A DNA stretch of 64,000 bases from Limnothrix sp. CACIAM 69d (GCA_001913845.2 MKGP02000026.1:36666-100665), one strand, 5' to 3'; counted from the first letter of the stretch, positions 46,348 through 55,773 are shown. The notes: a model not told the origin generated them from the letters alone. Numbers and translations: made by a program.

Positions 46348-46650
46348 ATGGCTAAAAAGCAAAAATTTCCGCATCTCTTGGGTTCCAAGTGGACAGCCCG
46401 CCAGCGCACCTTTGGCTGGCGACATTTCCAGGTGAACAATCGCAAAAATGAGGGCGATCGGGTCTATGCGGAATTGGTGGCCTCCTGCGATCCCAACGCG
46501 CGGTTTTGGATTGATGCGCGCAATCTCAAAAACCGTGATCTGTGGGCAGCGGGCTGGCAAACCCTCGAAGAAATTGAAATTCTGGCAGCGGTCGATCGGG
46601 GCGACGATCTGAGCGAAGAGGTGGAAGTGCTGCACCCGGACGCGCTGTGA
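46348..46650 (+). CDS. TIGR02450-type Trp-rich protein
   Basis: A 100-residue protein with the family signature LLGSKWTARQRTFGWRHFQV near the start and FWIDARNLKNRDLWAAGW in the middle. Members are small and Trp-rich; their function is unknown. No membrane segment. The start ATG 46348 has no strong ribosome binding site, but the conserved part begins within ten residues. Confidence 0.86.
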   Translation: MAKKQKFPHLLGSKWTARQRTFGWRHFQVNNRKNEGDRVYAELVASCDPNARFWIDARNLKNRDLWAAGWQTLEEIEILAAVDRGDDLSEEVEVLHPDAL

Positions 46651-46834
46651 TGCCCAGCCCCCAGCCGCCACTTGGAAGGGCCATGGGACTAGGGCCGATC
46701 GTCATTTCCTAGGATCAGTTGATTTTCCATGCACAACCGTCGTAACAAAATGCTCAAGCCCCTTCCCACCCGATCGATCAACGAGGAAATTGGGGGCTGC
46801 GAGCGCAATGGAAATTAACGGAGATGGAAATCAA

Positions 46835-46919
46835 CGGAGAGGGTGGGATTCGAACCCACGGAACCTTGCGGCTCACTCGATTTCAAGTCGAGCGCATTCG
46901 ACCACTCTGCCACCTCTCC
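46835..46919 (-). tRNA. trnS-UGA: tRNA-Ser (anticodon UGA)
   Basis: An 85-nt class II tRNA on the minus strand. GGAGAGG pairs with CCTCTCC in the acceptor, discriminator G, anticodon loop CTTGAAA gives UGA, and a long variable arm precedes GGTTCGAATCC. No CCA is encoded. Confidence 0.96.
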
Positions 46920-46931
46920 CGGTAAGCCCTG

Positions 46932-47780
46932 TTATTTTACCGCTGTCGGCGCAAAATCGACCCCTGATTCTGAGATTTCCCACCCGGTCAGCGGAATTTG
47001 AAACTGCTGCGGGGCTGCGATCGCGGCCAAATCTGCCCGGAACTGCACCACGGGGCCAATGATGGCGATCGCCGGAGCGGAAAATCCCGTTTCGGTCACT
47101 CGATCGCACACCGTTTCTAGGGTGGCCACCAATTCCGCCTGTTCAGGACGGGTTCCCCACCGAATCAACGCCACGGGATCGGTGGGCGATCGCCCCGCTG
47201 AAATCAAAGCGGGCACAATCTGGTTGAGGTTATGCACACCCATATAGATCACGATCGTTTCAGCACTTTGGGCGATCGCTGACCAATTCACCTGGGGGCG
47301 ATATTTCCCCGCCGACTCGTGCCCCGTCACAAACACCACCGATGAGCTGTAGTCGCGATGGGTTAAGGGAATGCCCGCATAGGCCGGCGCAGCGATGCCC
47401 GCCGTCACGCCCGGCACCACCTCCACCGGCACACCCGATCGCAACAGATCTTGCATTTCCTCGCCCCCTCGGCCAAACACAAAGGGATCGCCCCCTTTCA
47501 GCCGCACCACAATCGCCGCCGTCTGGGCTTTTTCAATCAGTAATTGGGTGGTTTCTGCTTGCAACTTTGAGTGACGGCCCCGGCGTTTTCCCGCGTCAAT
47601 TCGTTCCGCCTGAGGATTAATCATGGCCAGAATCGGGGCACTCACCAACGCATCGTAAACCACCACATCGGCCAATTCGAGCAATGTCTTTCCCTTCAGG
47701 GTCAGCAAGCCCGGATCGCCAGGGCCCGCCCCCACCAAATAAACCTTCCCGATCGGCTGAGGAGTCGCAAAGTCGGTCAT
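46932..47780 (-). CDS. cobA: Uroporphyrinogen-III C-methyltransferase
   Basis: A 282-residue SAM-dependent enzyme that methylates uroporphyrinogen III at C2 and C7 to precorrin-2, the branch to siroheme and cobalamin. Family blocks are YLVGAGPGDPGLLTLKG, VVYDALVS, RLKGGDPFVFGRGGEE, VVPGVTAGIAAPAYAGIPLTHR and FVTGHE. It is single-domain, without the CysG dehydrogenase part. It starts at ATG 47780. tRNA-Ser follows on the same strand only 12 bp away. Confidence 0.94.
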   Translation of the reverse strand: MTDFATPQPIGKVYLVGAGPGDPGLLTLKGKTLLELADVVVYDALVSAPILAMINPQAERIDAGKRRGRHSKLQAETTQLLIEKAQTAAIVVRLKGGDPFVFGRGGEEMQDLLRSGVPVEVVPGVTAGIAAPAYAGIPLTHRDYSSSVVFVTGHESAGKYRPQVNWSAIAQSAETIVIYMGVHNLNQIVPALISAGRSPTDPVALIRWGTRPEQAELVATLETVCDRVTETGFSAPAIAIIGPVVQFRADLAAIAAPQQFQIPLTGWEISESGVDFAPTAVK

Positions 47781-47886
47781 GAATGAGAACTACCGGAACG
47801 TTCGAGAAATGATCTTAGAGGATGCCTGAGAAATATTTGGGGGAGCAAATTTTGGGCCATGAACCACCCAAGTTGCCCAACGGTGC

Positions 47887-48075
47887 CTATTGGGGTTTGC
47901 ATTTACCCGCCCGAATCAGCCCCACGCGCTTGGCGATCGCCTCCGCCAGCTCACCATAGGGGCCCCACCGATCGCCCGTTGGATGGGGATTGGGCAAATC
48001 GGCCAGGCGATCGCTCGGCACAATTTCGCAGCGATCGTCTGCACAGCGCACAATATAGAATTCCGAAACTTCCAT
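47887..48075 (-). CDS. Small conserved cyanobacterial protein
   Basis: A 62-residue protein starting at ATG 48075. The C-terminus RWGPYGELAEAIAKRVGLIRAGKC matches a small family I recall from many cyanobacteria, always with WGPF/Y and VGLIRAGKC. An AAGGAG lies only 3 nt before the ATG, which is closer than usual; an in-frame TTG at 48141 is the alternative. Function unknown. It is between cobA and the Ctp protease. Confidence 0.6.
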   Translation of the reverse strand: MEVSEFYIVRCADDRCEIVPSDRLADLPNPHPTGDRWGPYGELAEAIAKRVGLIRAGKCKPQ

Positions 48076-48182
48076 CAACTCCTTCAATCCCCCATGGCCG
48101 AAATTGCCGATCGATTGGCTAACCCATGCGTCGATCGCCAATCAATTCGCAACGGCTGAGTGCCCCAAGGTTCGATCGGCTA

Positions 48183-49490
48183 TCAAGGCGCAGTTGCCGC
48201 ACTGGCCGCGCCATTTTCGCCATCCTTTAGCTTGGCAATTTCCCCTTGCAGAACTTCCAAAGCCTTGGCGTATTGGGCATCTTCTAGCGTGCCAATTTTG
48301 TCGCGATTTTCGCTCAGGAACTCCCGTTGTTGATCGGTCAATTCCACCTTGATATCGGGATCGATCCCGTGTTTGTTGATGTCGCGACCGCTGGGAGTCA
48401 AATATTTAGCCACCGTCACCGCCATCCCGGAACCATCGCCCAGGTTCCGAACTGACTGCACCAACCCTTTCCCAAAGGTTTTCGTACCAATCAAAACGGC
48501 GCGCTTGTTGTCCTGCAACGCTCCAGACAGGATTTCGCTGGCACTGGCCGATCCCCCATCCACCAAAACCACGAGGGGCTTGTCCGTGAGGGCGGTGCGG
48601 TTGGCCTGTTGGCGATCGGTCTCGCCGTTGCGATCGACCGTGGACACGATCGCCCCCTCATTCATCCACATCCGCGCGATGTCAATGCTGGCATACAGCA
48701 AGCCACCGGGATTGGAGCGTAAATCCAACACATAGCCAGAAACATTTTGGGATTCTAGCTTTTGGATGGCTTCGCGCATTTCCGTGGCGGCGTTGGCGCT
48801 GAATTGGGTCAGGCGAATATAGCCGACCGGGGCGGTGCCGTCCTTGGGCCGCTCGCTGAAGCTCACCGGATGCAGCTCAATCCGGGCCCGCTCGATCGTG
48901 TAAGTCATGGTGCGATCGCCCCGTTGCAGGGTCAACACCACCGTGGTTCCCACCGGGCCGCGAATCAGCTTCACGGCTTGGTTAATATCCATCCCCTTGG
49001 TGGATTTGCCGTCAATGCTCAGGATTTTATCCTTCGACAAAATGCCCGCCTTGGCCGCCGGGGAGCCATCGATCGGGGAAACAACGACCAATTCCTTGGT
49101 TTTCTTGTCTTCGCCCAACTGCAACCCCACCCCCGTCAGTTCGCCGGAGGTGTCGATTTGCATATTGCGGAATTCATCGGGATCCATGAAGCGGGTGTAA
49201 GGATCGCCGAGTTTTTCCAGCATTTCCCGAATCGCTTTGTAGGCCGCTTCGGGTTGGGTATAGTCGCGGTTCAAGTAATCTTGGCGCACCGCTTGCCAGT
49301 CCACCTGGTTGAAGGTGCCATCCACATAGAGCCGATCGACAATTTGCCAAACCTCGTCAATCACTTCCTTCGGGTTTTCTTGGAAGAAAGCATGACCTTG
49401 CGAAAGGTGAATGCCCGCGCCTGTCAGAGTCACAGCAGCCACCGTTGTGGCCGCCGCACCTAAAACGAGCTTGCTATTCGCGATCGGCAT
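48183..49490 (-). CDS. C-terminal processing protease (Ctp family, S41)
   Basis: A 435-residue periplasmic/lumenal serine protease. An N-terminal hydrophobic signal (KLVLGAAATTVAAVTLTGAG) precedes a helical domain and a PDZ domain (about 113-190, TGVGLQLG and SPAAKAGILSKDKILSIDGK). The catalytic core has GYVLDLRSNPGGLL, Ser in VDGGSASASEI (311-320) and the general base Lys341 in GTKTFGKGLVQ. Of the three cyanobacterial paralogues it is closer in its N-terminal part (WQIVDRLYVDGTFN) to CtpB/CtpC than to D1-processing CtpA, but I cannot choose between these two. It starts at ATG 49490. Confidence 0.92.
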   Translation of the reverse strand: MPIANSKLVLGAAATTVAAVTLTGAGIHLSQGHAFFQENPKEVIDEVWQIVDRLYVDGTFNQVDWQAVRQDYLNRDYTQPEAAYKAIREMLEKLGDPYTRFMDPDEFRNMQIDTSGELTGVGLQLGEDKKTKELVVVSPIDGSPAAKAGILSKDKILSIDGKSTKGMDINQAVKLIRGPVGTTVVLTLQRGDRTMTYTIERARIELHPVSFSERPKDGTAPVGYIRLTQFSANAATEMREAIQKLESQNVSGYVLDLRSNPGGLLYASIDIARMWMNEGAIVSTVDRNGETDRQQANRTALTDKPLVVLVDGGSASASEILSGALQDNKRAVLIGTKTFGKGLVQSVRNLGDGSGMAVTVAKYLTPSGRDINKHGIDPDIKVELTDQQREFLSENRDKIGTLEDAQYAKALEVLQGEIAKLKDGENGAASAATAP

Positions 49491-49566
49491 AAGGCTCTAG
49501 TTCATCATTCGCGCGTCTCATTCTCATCATAGTGTTTTGCCGGGTCGATGGCGATTGGCAAGGAAA

Positions 49567-51321
49567 TTAGGGCATCACTTGATTGAACAGGCTGCCCAGG
49601 GCGATCGCTTGGGCCCGGGGCATTTGGCCATAGCTGAACCGATAGGGAATGTTTGACCCCAACAGCGGCCGCATGGTTTCGAGCAGGTAAGGACTGCCGT
49701 ATAAAATCACGCCCGCTAATTGGTGGGATTCCTGAAGGGCTTTCAGCCAAGCGATCGCCCCTTGGGTGAGGTTGGCGCTGCCTCGGAAGGGATTGCCCCG
49801 GGCAAAAATTTGCAGAAGGGTGGGTTGCTGGGCCGCCAGGGAACCGATCGCCTCGAAATCCACCGGACTGTAGCTGTCTACAATTTGCAGTTGCCCGATG
49901 CCCCACTGACGCGGCCAGGCGATCGCCGGAACAAATTGCCCCAGAAAGTCACTGGCGATCGCGTCATCCACCACGATCAAATTGCGGGCGATCGGGCGCT
50001 GGGTTGGATGACCGGCTGGGGAGCCGATCGCCGCTTCGGGGGTCAGCTCCGCCAACGTGCCCAAATTTTCCAAGGCTTCCTGGGCCAAGGTGCGATCGGG
50101 CGTTTTGGGTGTTTCGGGCGATCGGGGCAGAACCAACACTCCGTTACCACCGCCTAAGCTGCCCTCCAAAATGGCCGTCACGGTGGCCTGGTGCTGGGGC
50201 TGGCCCAGTTGTCCCCGCAGGTCGATCGCGCTGGGGGGAACATCGGCCGCCTGTCGATCGGCCGCCTGAACAACCTTGCCCTTGGCTTGCCAAATCCGCG
50301 CCACCGATTCCCGAATTCGCTCCGGGGAAATGCGCCCCGCCTCCACGGCCTGCGCCACGGCCGCGATCGCCCCCGGGGGATCCACCGGCATCAACAAAAT
50401 ATCGGCCCCCGCTTCCACGGCCATCACGGGCGCTTCGTTGGCCCCGTAGTGCCGGGCGATCGCCCCCATCACCAGCGCATCGGTCACAATTAGCCCCCCA
50501 AAGCCCAAGTCTTGCCGCAGCAACTGGGTCAAAATCGATCGCGACAGGGTGGCGGGCCGTTGGGCATCAAGGGCGGGAATTTGCAAATGGGCACTCATCA
50601 CCGCATCCACACCGGCCTCGATCGCCGCCACAAAGGGGGGCAACTCGATCGCGTTCAATCGTGGGCGATCGTGGGGAATCACCGGCAGAGACAAATGGGA
50701 ATCGATCGCCGTGTCGCCATGGCCCGGAAAATGCTTGGCCGCCGTCAAAATCGGGAATTGATGGGCCCCGGCAATGAAGGCCGCGGCCAGTTGCCCGACC
50801 AATTGCGGATCGTCCCCAAACGATCGCACGTTAATCACCGGGTTAGCCGGGTTGTTATTCACATCCACCACCGGCCCCAACAACCAATTCAGCCCGATCG
50901 CTTGGGCTTCCGCTGCCGTCATGGCCCCCAAATCGCGAGCCAGGGCCAACGCTTGGGGGAAATTCTGCTGGGCCAACGCGCCGAGGGCCATCAGGGGCGG
51001 CCCTTGGGTGGCTCCCCCAAACCGCTGCCCCACGCCCTCTTCAATGTCCGCCGCAATCAGCAGAGGCACGGGGGCCCACCGTTGAAACTCATGGGTTCGC
51101 AGCGCCACTTCCGCCGCGCCCCCACCCAGCAGAATCACGCCCCCCACACCCAACTCCTGGATCCAAGATTCCAGCACGGAGGCGATCGGCTCCCAAGCGG
51201 GATAGCGAATTTGGGCATCGAACAGAAAGCCCGAAGCCCGCACAACAACCATTTGAGCAATCTGTTGGCGCAGGGTCAGGCGATCAAGATCAGGCAGGGG
51301 GGACGGGGCCGAAACAGTCAT
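49567..51321 (-). CDS. Glycoside hydrolase family 3 protein (beta-N-acetylhexosaminidase-like)
   Basis: A 584-residue GH3 enzyme. The N-terminal barrel has MVVVRASGF, the KHFPGHGDTAIDSHL motif diagnostic of NagZ-like enzymes with the catalytic His-Asp pair, and the nucleophile Asp in GLIVTDALVMGAIA. Beyond about residue 340 there is a second, longer C-terminal domain of about 230 residues, so it is larger than the one-domain Gram-negative NagZ (about 340). No signal peptide. It should cut N-acetylglucosamine from muropeptides in recycling. It starts at ATG 51321. Confidence 0.87.
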   Translation of the reverse strand: MTVSAPSPLPDLDRLTLRQQIAQMVVVRASGFLFDAQIRYPAWEPIASVLESWIQELGVGGVILLGGGAAEVALRTHEFQRWAPVPLLIAADIEEGVGQRFGGATQGPPLMALGALAQQNFPQALALARDLGAMTAAEAQAIGLNWLLGPVVDVNNNPANPVINVRSFGDDPQLVGQLAAAFIAGAHQFPILTAAKHFPGHGDTAIDSHLSLPVIPHDRPRLNAIELPPFVAAIEAGVDAVMSAHLQIPALDAQRPATLSRSILTQLLRQDLGFGGLIVTDALVMGAIARHYGANEAPVMAVEAGADILLMPVDPPGAIAAVAQAVEAGRISPERIRESVARIWQAKGKVVQAADRQAADVPPSAIDLRGQLGQPQHQATVTAILEGSLGGGNGVLVLPRSPETPKTPDRTLAQEALENLGTLAELTPEAAIGSPAGHPTQRPIARNLIVVDDAIASDFLGQFVPAIAWPRQWGIGQLQIVDSYSPVDFEAIGSLAAQQPTLLQIFARGNPFRGSANLTQGAIAWLKALQESHQLAGVILYGSPYLLETMRPLLGSNIPYRFSYGQMPRAQAIALGSLFNQVMP

Positions 51322-51439
51322 GGCAGCAACTCTAGGCAACTTTTCGCGATTCCTGGTGGAACCATAACCAACAACGCGGCCCTGCGGCGAAATTCCTGAT
51401 TGCCACGATCGTTAATGAACCCGACAAAGGGCCGATCGT

Positions 51440-51562
51440 CAAATTGCCTGAAATCCCGATTCCACCGTTGGCAGATCGTGGGAGACAAGGGGCTTAAGCC
51501 CCCTGTTGCGACGATTGGGGCAAAGAAAATGAACTATTTCAGCCTCACATCGAGCAATGACG
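51440..51562. repeat. Dispersed repeat, copy B
   Basis: About 120 bp related to 31331-31453. In this copy the palindromic core is better kept (GACAAGGGGCTTAAGCCCCC). The repeat lies between the GH3 gene and the lysozyme-like gene, and weaker similarity seems to run to its stop codon. Confidence 0.75.
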
Positions 51563-51580
51563 ATCGGGTCTAACCGCCTT

Positions 51581-52162
51581 TCAAGGTAGGTCGATCGCCC
51601 CCGTGGCCTCAAGGGCTTTCCACAGCACCGCCACCCCCACTTGTTCCGACACCGCTTGGGGATCGAACTTGCCATCGGCCACGTATTTTCCCGTTTGATA
51701 GTGATTGCTCCCGCTCCACAGATAGGGCGTGAGCACCGTGGGGCGATAGAGCCGATAGCCAAAGCCGTTGAACCGTTCGGCTCGCCACAGCCAAGCCCCC
51801 AAGGAACGATCCTTCACGCGCGGGCCGTCAAACTCCTTGAGGGTGAGGGCATCGATCGCGCTGTCTTCCCAAGTTTTGAAGGGGCCCCGCCCGATCGGCT
51901 CGATCGTGGTGCGCTGGCCGAGGGGTTGCCCGTTGTGTAAATGGCAGCGAAAGTCGCAGTTGGACTCTAGGTTATGAATCGCCGCCACAAACCACCAGGG
52001 CACTTGGATCGCAGTCTCAATGGCCCCATAGCGCGATCGAAACTTTAAGGCTCGATCGGCTGCTTGTTTGGCCCTAGCTTGCCAGTTGGAGCGGATTTGG
52101 CAAGTTTCCCAGAGGCGATCGTATTCAGGCTTGAGATCCGGAAGGCGGGTGGAGGAAACCAT
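51581..52162 (-). CDS. Lysozyme-family / endolysin-like protein
   Basis: A 193-residue protein of the lysozyme-like family found in cyanobacteria and phages. Conserved blocks are VPWWFVAAIHNLESNCDF, with a catalytic Glu in HNLES, HLHNGQPLG, TWEDSAIDALTLKEFDGP and NGFGYRLYRPTVLTPYLWS. No signal peptide is seen, so it may depend on another export route or act in the cytosol. A phage origin is possible, but no other phage gene is nearby. It starts at ATG 52162. Confidence 0.78.
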   Translation of the reverse strand: MVSSTRLPDLKPEYDRLWETCQIRSNWQARAKQAADRALKFRSRYGAIETAIQVPWWFVAAIHNLESNCDFRCHLHNGQPLGQRTTIEPIGRGPFKTWEDSAIDALTLKEFDGPRVKDRSLGAWLWRAERFNGFGYRLYRPTVLTPYLWSGSNHYQTGKYVADGKFDPQAVSEQVGVAVLWKALEATGAIDLP

Positions 52163-52249
52163 CGCGAGGACAACGACTGGCGTTGCAATCTCTCTGCTAA
52201 GTCCACGATAACGCTGGGCGGGAGGCAGGCGACTGGGTTGAGGGAATTG

Positions 52250-53008
52250 TTAACAGCGATCGACCGAGAGACGATCGGGCCACCCCTGCTCTTGGGCCAG
52301 GGCCCGAATGGCCGCCCATTCCCGATCGCTCAAGGGTTCTTCCTCCAGCTCGATCGAGAACGTATCCCGAGCCGCCTGGGTCAGGGTCGCCACCAGATGC
52401 GATCGGGACAGGGGCGGCAACCGGGGTTCCGGCGGCTCCGTACCAAAGATCTGGCCATGGAGCGATCGATGGGGATGCAGGGCGATCGAACCATGTTGCA
52501 ACACCGCCGCGCCTCGCAAATATTGAGCACTGCCGATTAACTTTTCGCCGCCGTCAGCCAGCACCAAATCCGCATCGGTGGCCAGCGCGAAACAGTTGGC
52601 TTGGTTACGCAAACCGACCGATCGCCCCTCGCCAAACCGCAACTCCACCCCCAGAGCCTGCCAGCCCGCAATCAAAAATTGACAAATGCGGCAATAGGCA
52701 TCCCGACGGCTGCCGAACTGGGAGCCAATGACCGCATAGGTGAGGTCATTCCCATGGAGCACGGCCCGGCCCCCCGTGGGCCGCCGCACCAGGGGAACCG
52801 GGCGATCGGCCCATTGCAACTGTTCCCAAGCGGCCGGGTAACGCCGTTGATGGAACCCCAGGGAAATGGTGGGTTCCGACCAGGTATAAAACCGCAAAAC
52901 CGGCGGGCCCGCCGCTTGAACATGCTGCTCAAACAACCAGCGATCGATCGCCATTTGCACCGCGCCGGATTCGTTCAAGGTTGGGATCAGTCGCCAGCGA
53001 TCGCCCAT
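52250..53008 (-). CDS. Lipoate-protein ligase A-like protein
   Basis: A 252-residue BPL/LplA-fold protein. The signature RRPTGGRAVLHGNDLTYAVIG holds the lipoyl-AMP or acyl-binding loop, and QYLRGAAVLQHGSI includes a second family motif; TWSEPTISLGFHQ begins the fold. Lys in GEKLIGSAQ fits the catalytic lysine of LplA/octanoyltransferase proteins. It attaches lipoate or octanoate to carrier proteins. Start ATG 53008; 17 upstream codons are open but not conserved. Confidence 0.82.
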   Translation of the reverse strand: MGDRWRLIPTLNESGAVQMAIDRWLFEQHVQAAGPPVLRFYTWSEPTISLGFHQRRYPAAWEQLQWADRPVPLVRRPTGGRAVLHGNDLTYAVIGSQFGSRRDAYCRICQFLIAGWQALGVELRFGEGRSVGLRNQANCFALATDADLVLADGGEKLIGSAQYLRGAAVLQHGSIALHPHRSLHGQIFGTEPPEPRLPPLSRSHLVATLTQAARDTFSIELEEEPLSDREWAAIRALAQEQGWPDRLSVDRC

Positions 53009-53065
53009 AGCCTCAATTTGTGAATCTATCAATCGCGGCCCCACGACTCGCCAGGACAAGCCGCT

Positions 53066-53515
53066 TTAACCAAATTCCGCTTGCAGCGCTTCGTCATTGT
53101 CATCGGCGATCGAAGCCACCAGCGTAATCGATCGGGAAATTTCCCCCGGCGACAGTTCCGCCACCGTGCGGGTTGTGGTCACCACCACGGAATTCTCCGC
53201 GATCGCATAGCGAGCCTCAAAGGTGCTTAACCAATTGGCCGTCATCAGCTTTTTCAGCAACCCGGCTTCATCCTTCGCCGGCAGATTCAACACCGATGAC
53301 CACACCGTTAAAGTGTCATCATCGGTTTCGCCCGTCAGTTGCACATAGACCTCCACCGAGCCGTATTGAAACCGCCAAAGGGATGATCCACCGCTGCGAT
53401 TCACCATGGCGCTGTTTTCCGTCGCCAAACTGGAGATCACCGTTTCGATCGTCTCGATCGCGCTGGTGGGCCCTTCTGCTACGTCCAACAAAGTTTCTTC
53501 CGCCGCCGTTGTCAT
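53066..53515 (-). CDS. YbjN-domain protein
   Basis: A 149-residue acidic, soluble protein with the YbjN fold: helix at the start, then SSLWRFQYGSVEVYVQL, LTVWSSVLNLP, LLKKLMTANWLSTFEARYA and ENSVVVTTTRTVAEL. These resemble class I secretion chaperones in structure. Its role in cyanobacteria is unknown. It lies 57 bp upstream of the lipoate ligase-like gene on the same strand. Confidence 0.82.
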   Translation of the reverse strand: MTTAAEETLLDVAEGPTSAIETIETVISSLATENSAMVNRSGGSSLWRFQYGSVEVYVQLTGETDDDTLTVWSSVLNLPAKDEAGLLKKLMTANWLSTFEARYAIAENSVVVTTTRTVAELSPGEISRSITLVASIADDNDEALQAEFG

Positions 53516-53664
53516 AGGTCTAAGTCAAGGGTTGAGTCAGGTTCGCGGGCTGGAGGGGATTTCGCCCCGCAGGAGCCGAGCAACTGGCCACAGGCCAGCC
53601 ACCCGATCGCCCCATGCCCACCCCATCCAGTGTGGTCGCAACGTTCGATCGATGCAACTGATGC

Positions 53665-54783
53665 TTAATGTTCAGGGCGATCGCTTGGCTTCCGGGCCAC
53701 CCAATATTTGCTCAGGAAATGGGTCGCAGTTTCCACCCGCTCAAACCCGGCCTTGTCCAAATAGGCCACCAAATCATCCGTAATGTAGTGGCGATAGAAC
53801 GGTTCATGGAACGCCGCCGGGAACCCCGCCAACACCGGCTCCAGTTCCGGCACATCGGCCGACTGAATTGAATCGCACAGCACCACCGTGCCCCCCGGCT
53901 TCGTCACCCGGAACAGTTCCTGGATCACTTGGGAGCGCACCGGCCCCGGCAACTCATGAAACAAAAACGTGCTGGTGGTGATGTGGAAATAATTATCCAC
54001 GTAGGGCAGCGCCTCTCCTTGGCCCTGAGCCAGTTGGGGCAGCTCGCCGGGCTGTTGCGACAACACCTGATTTGCCTTGCGCAGATAGGCCGGCGACAGA
54101 TCCAACCCAAACAGCGCCGCCTTGGGCAGAATCGATCGAATGAATCGCAGGGTGCGCCCCGTCCCGCAGGCCACATCCAACACCCGCAAATCGCGCCCCG
54201 TCACTTCTGGAAATTCGCGCGCGCCTTGGGCGATCGGGGCCAACACCCGCCGCCGCATCGCATCCGCCGTTCCGTTAAACAGCAATTCCACCTGCAAATC
54301 ATACAAATTCGCAGACCAATCGCTCAGATAGCCATCGGTTTGGTAGTGGAAATTTTGTAGGTAATACTTCGGATAACCGTTGGTGTCGATCGAGGGGGAA
54401 AACTCCTGAAAGCGCTTTTCCGACAGGCGCATCCAGGTTTGGAACCCATCCCAAATCACCAACGGGTAACACTTCAAGAACTCATCCCAAGCATTTTCAA
54501 ACACCAACTCGGGCCCATAAACTCCCTGTTCCACGTCCTGCCAGTCGGTTTCCAACAGCGTTTGCATCCGGCGCTGCAACAACTGGAACACCTCCGGCGG
54601 CAGGCTTTGATTTCGTTGGGGCAGGGGTTTGATCGCATTCAAAACCCGCGTGTTCATTTGCTTGTGGGCCAAGCTAAAAGCCCCCTTGCCCTGCTGAAAC
54701 GTCTGATAGGCCAGCTTCAGCAGGTCATTAGGATTCGGCAGCGGAAAGGGTTGCTGTGGGCGGCGATCGGTGGTGGCAGTCAT
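53665..54783 (-). CDS. SAM-dependent methyltransferase
   Basis: A 372-residue class I methyltransferase. The glycine-rich motif I is VLDVACGTGRT near residue 205, motif II LFGLDLSP, motif IV like FHITTSTFLFHELP and post-motif VTKPGGTVVLCDS. The N-terminal 160 residues are an extra helical domain with WDGFQTWMR and NFHYQTDGYLSDWSANLYDLQVELLF, seen in a cyanobacterial and plastid group. The substrate is unknown. It starts at ATG 54783. Confidence 0.86.
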   Translation of the reverse strand: MTATTDRRPQQPFPLPNPNDLLKLAYQTFQQGKGAFSLAHKQMNTRVLNAIKPLPQRNQSLPPEVFQLLQRRMQTLLETDWQDVEQGVYGPELVFENAWDEFLKCYPLVIWDGFQTWMRLSEKRFQEFSPSIDTNGYPKYYLQNFHYQTDGYLSDWSANLYDLQVELLFNGTADAMRRRVLAPIAQGAREFPEVTGRDLRVLDVACGTGRTLRFIRSILPKAALFGLDLSPAYLRKANQVLSQQPGELPQLAQGQGEALPYVDNYFHITTSTFLFHELPGPVRSQVIQELFRVTKPGGTVVLCDSIQSADVPELEPVLAGFPAAFHEPFYRHYITDDLVAYLDKAGFERVETATHFLSKYWVARKPSDRPEH

Positions 54784-55003
54784 GGCAATGGGAAATTTTG
54801 AAGGGCGATCGACCCGAGACCGGGAATGCGTCGATCGCTTGGATTATTAAGGGGCAAGTCCCCGGCGAAAACCAAACCCCGATGGCAATTGGGGCGGTCT
54901 TGAGGGTCTATTGTAACGAAAACTTTACGATCAATCGGGCGATCGGGCAGCGAGCGAAACTTCTGGCGCGGTTTGCTCTAAGAATTCACCGACCCATCAC
55001 CCT

Positions 55004-55372
55004 CTAACCCAGGGCAAATTCGGTGAAAAGGCGGATGCTGGGGGGATAGTAGCCCAGCACCAAATCCTCTTTGGGTACACCGCGATCGAGCAGTTGTTGC
55101 ACAATTTCGATTTCCGTACCGTTGTATTGAACCCAAATTTTGGCATCCTCTGGGCTGCTGCTTTTGATGTCAATGTGCATGATCAGGCCATAGTCGCGTC
55201 GCTTGGTTGTCCAACCATCGATGACGACGGCATAGCGATCATTGACTTCATCAAAGATGGGGTTAACGGCGATCGCCCTGGCTTCGGGACGCACGGAGGC
55301 ATTACGACGAAATTCACAAAAATCGTTCAGGATATCTTTGACGTATTGCCGATAGGTCGTTAGTTTTTCCAT
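55004..55372 (-). CDS. xisI: XisI-family protein
   Basis: A 122-residue protein of the XisI family, first found as a gene needed for excision of the fdxN element in Anabaena. The conserved phrases are KLTTYRQYVKDILNDF, DEVNDRYAVVIDGW, DIKSSSPEDAKIWVQYNGTEI and LVLGYYPPSIR. The start ATG 55372 overlaps the 3' end of xisH by 13 bp. No xisF-type recombinase is in the window, so element excision is unlikely to be the function here. Confidence 0.92.
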   Translation of the reverse strand: MEKLTTYRQYVKDILNDFCEFRRNASVRPEARAIAVNPIFDEVNDRYAVVIDGWTTKRRDYGLIMHIDIKSSSPEDAKIWVQYNGTEIEIVQQLLDRGVPKEDLVLGYYPPSIRLFTEFALG

Positions 55373-55773
55373 AGGGCAATGGTCTCCGTCGTGGGTTCAT
55401 AAACTAACAGCTTGATTTGATAATTAGCGATCGACATTTTGATAAATTCAAGAGTAAAGAAGCTTTCATAAATGACTTGCGGAACAGCCAGAAAAAGTTC
55501 TCGATCGGGATCGCTAACTTGTAAGGCTAATCGATAGTTTAAAAATTGACCGAGCGCCAAATGAAATTCGGCAATTTCAGATCGGCCACCAAATGTTTTA
55601 ATTTCTACGGCAATCTTTTGGCCGGCACGTTCTGCGGCGAGTAGCTTCTCTGCACCCAAGTCAATGTATAAGTCAACGCCTCCGAGCTTGAGACTCAAAG
55701 GATCATCAGTAATAAACCAGCTTTCTTTTTCTAATGCGTTCCGAACGGCTTGGTGAAATAGATCTTTGGCCAT
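55360..55773 (-). CDS. xisH: XisH-family protein (PD-(D/E)XK fold)
   Basis: A 137-residue XisH protein: MAKDLFHQAVRNALEKE, GGVDLYIDLGAEKLLAAER, IAVEIKTFGG, LGQFLNYRLAL. The Asp near 34-38 with E57-x-K59 is a nuclease-like D...ExK site. It is encoded immediately before and overlaps xisI, the fixed order of the pair in cyanobacteria. ATG 55773 is chosen, three codons after an in-frame alternative. Confidence 0.92.
   Translation of the reverse strand: MAKDLFHQAVRNALEKESWFITDDPLSLKLGGVDLYIDLGAEKLLAAERAGQKIAVEIKTFGGRSEIAEFHLALGQFLNYRLALQVSDPDRELFLAVPQVIYESFFTLEFIKMSIANYQIKLLVYEPTTETIALWKN

Noticed and set aside
51581..52162. Lysozyme-like gene as part of a prophage
   Set aside because: No capsid, tail, integrase or terminase gene is nearby; the neighbours are housekeeping genes.
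55004..55773. xisHI as evidence of an fdxN-type excision element
   Set aside because: No xisF/xisA-type recombinase and no direct repeats bounding a nif gene are present; the pair is widespread without such elements.
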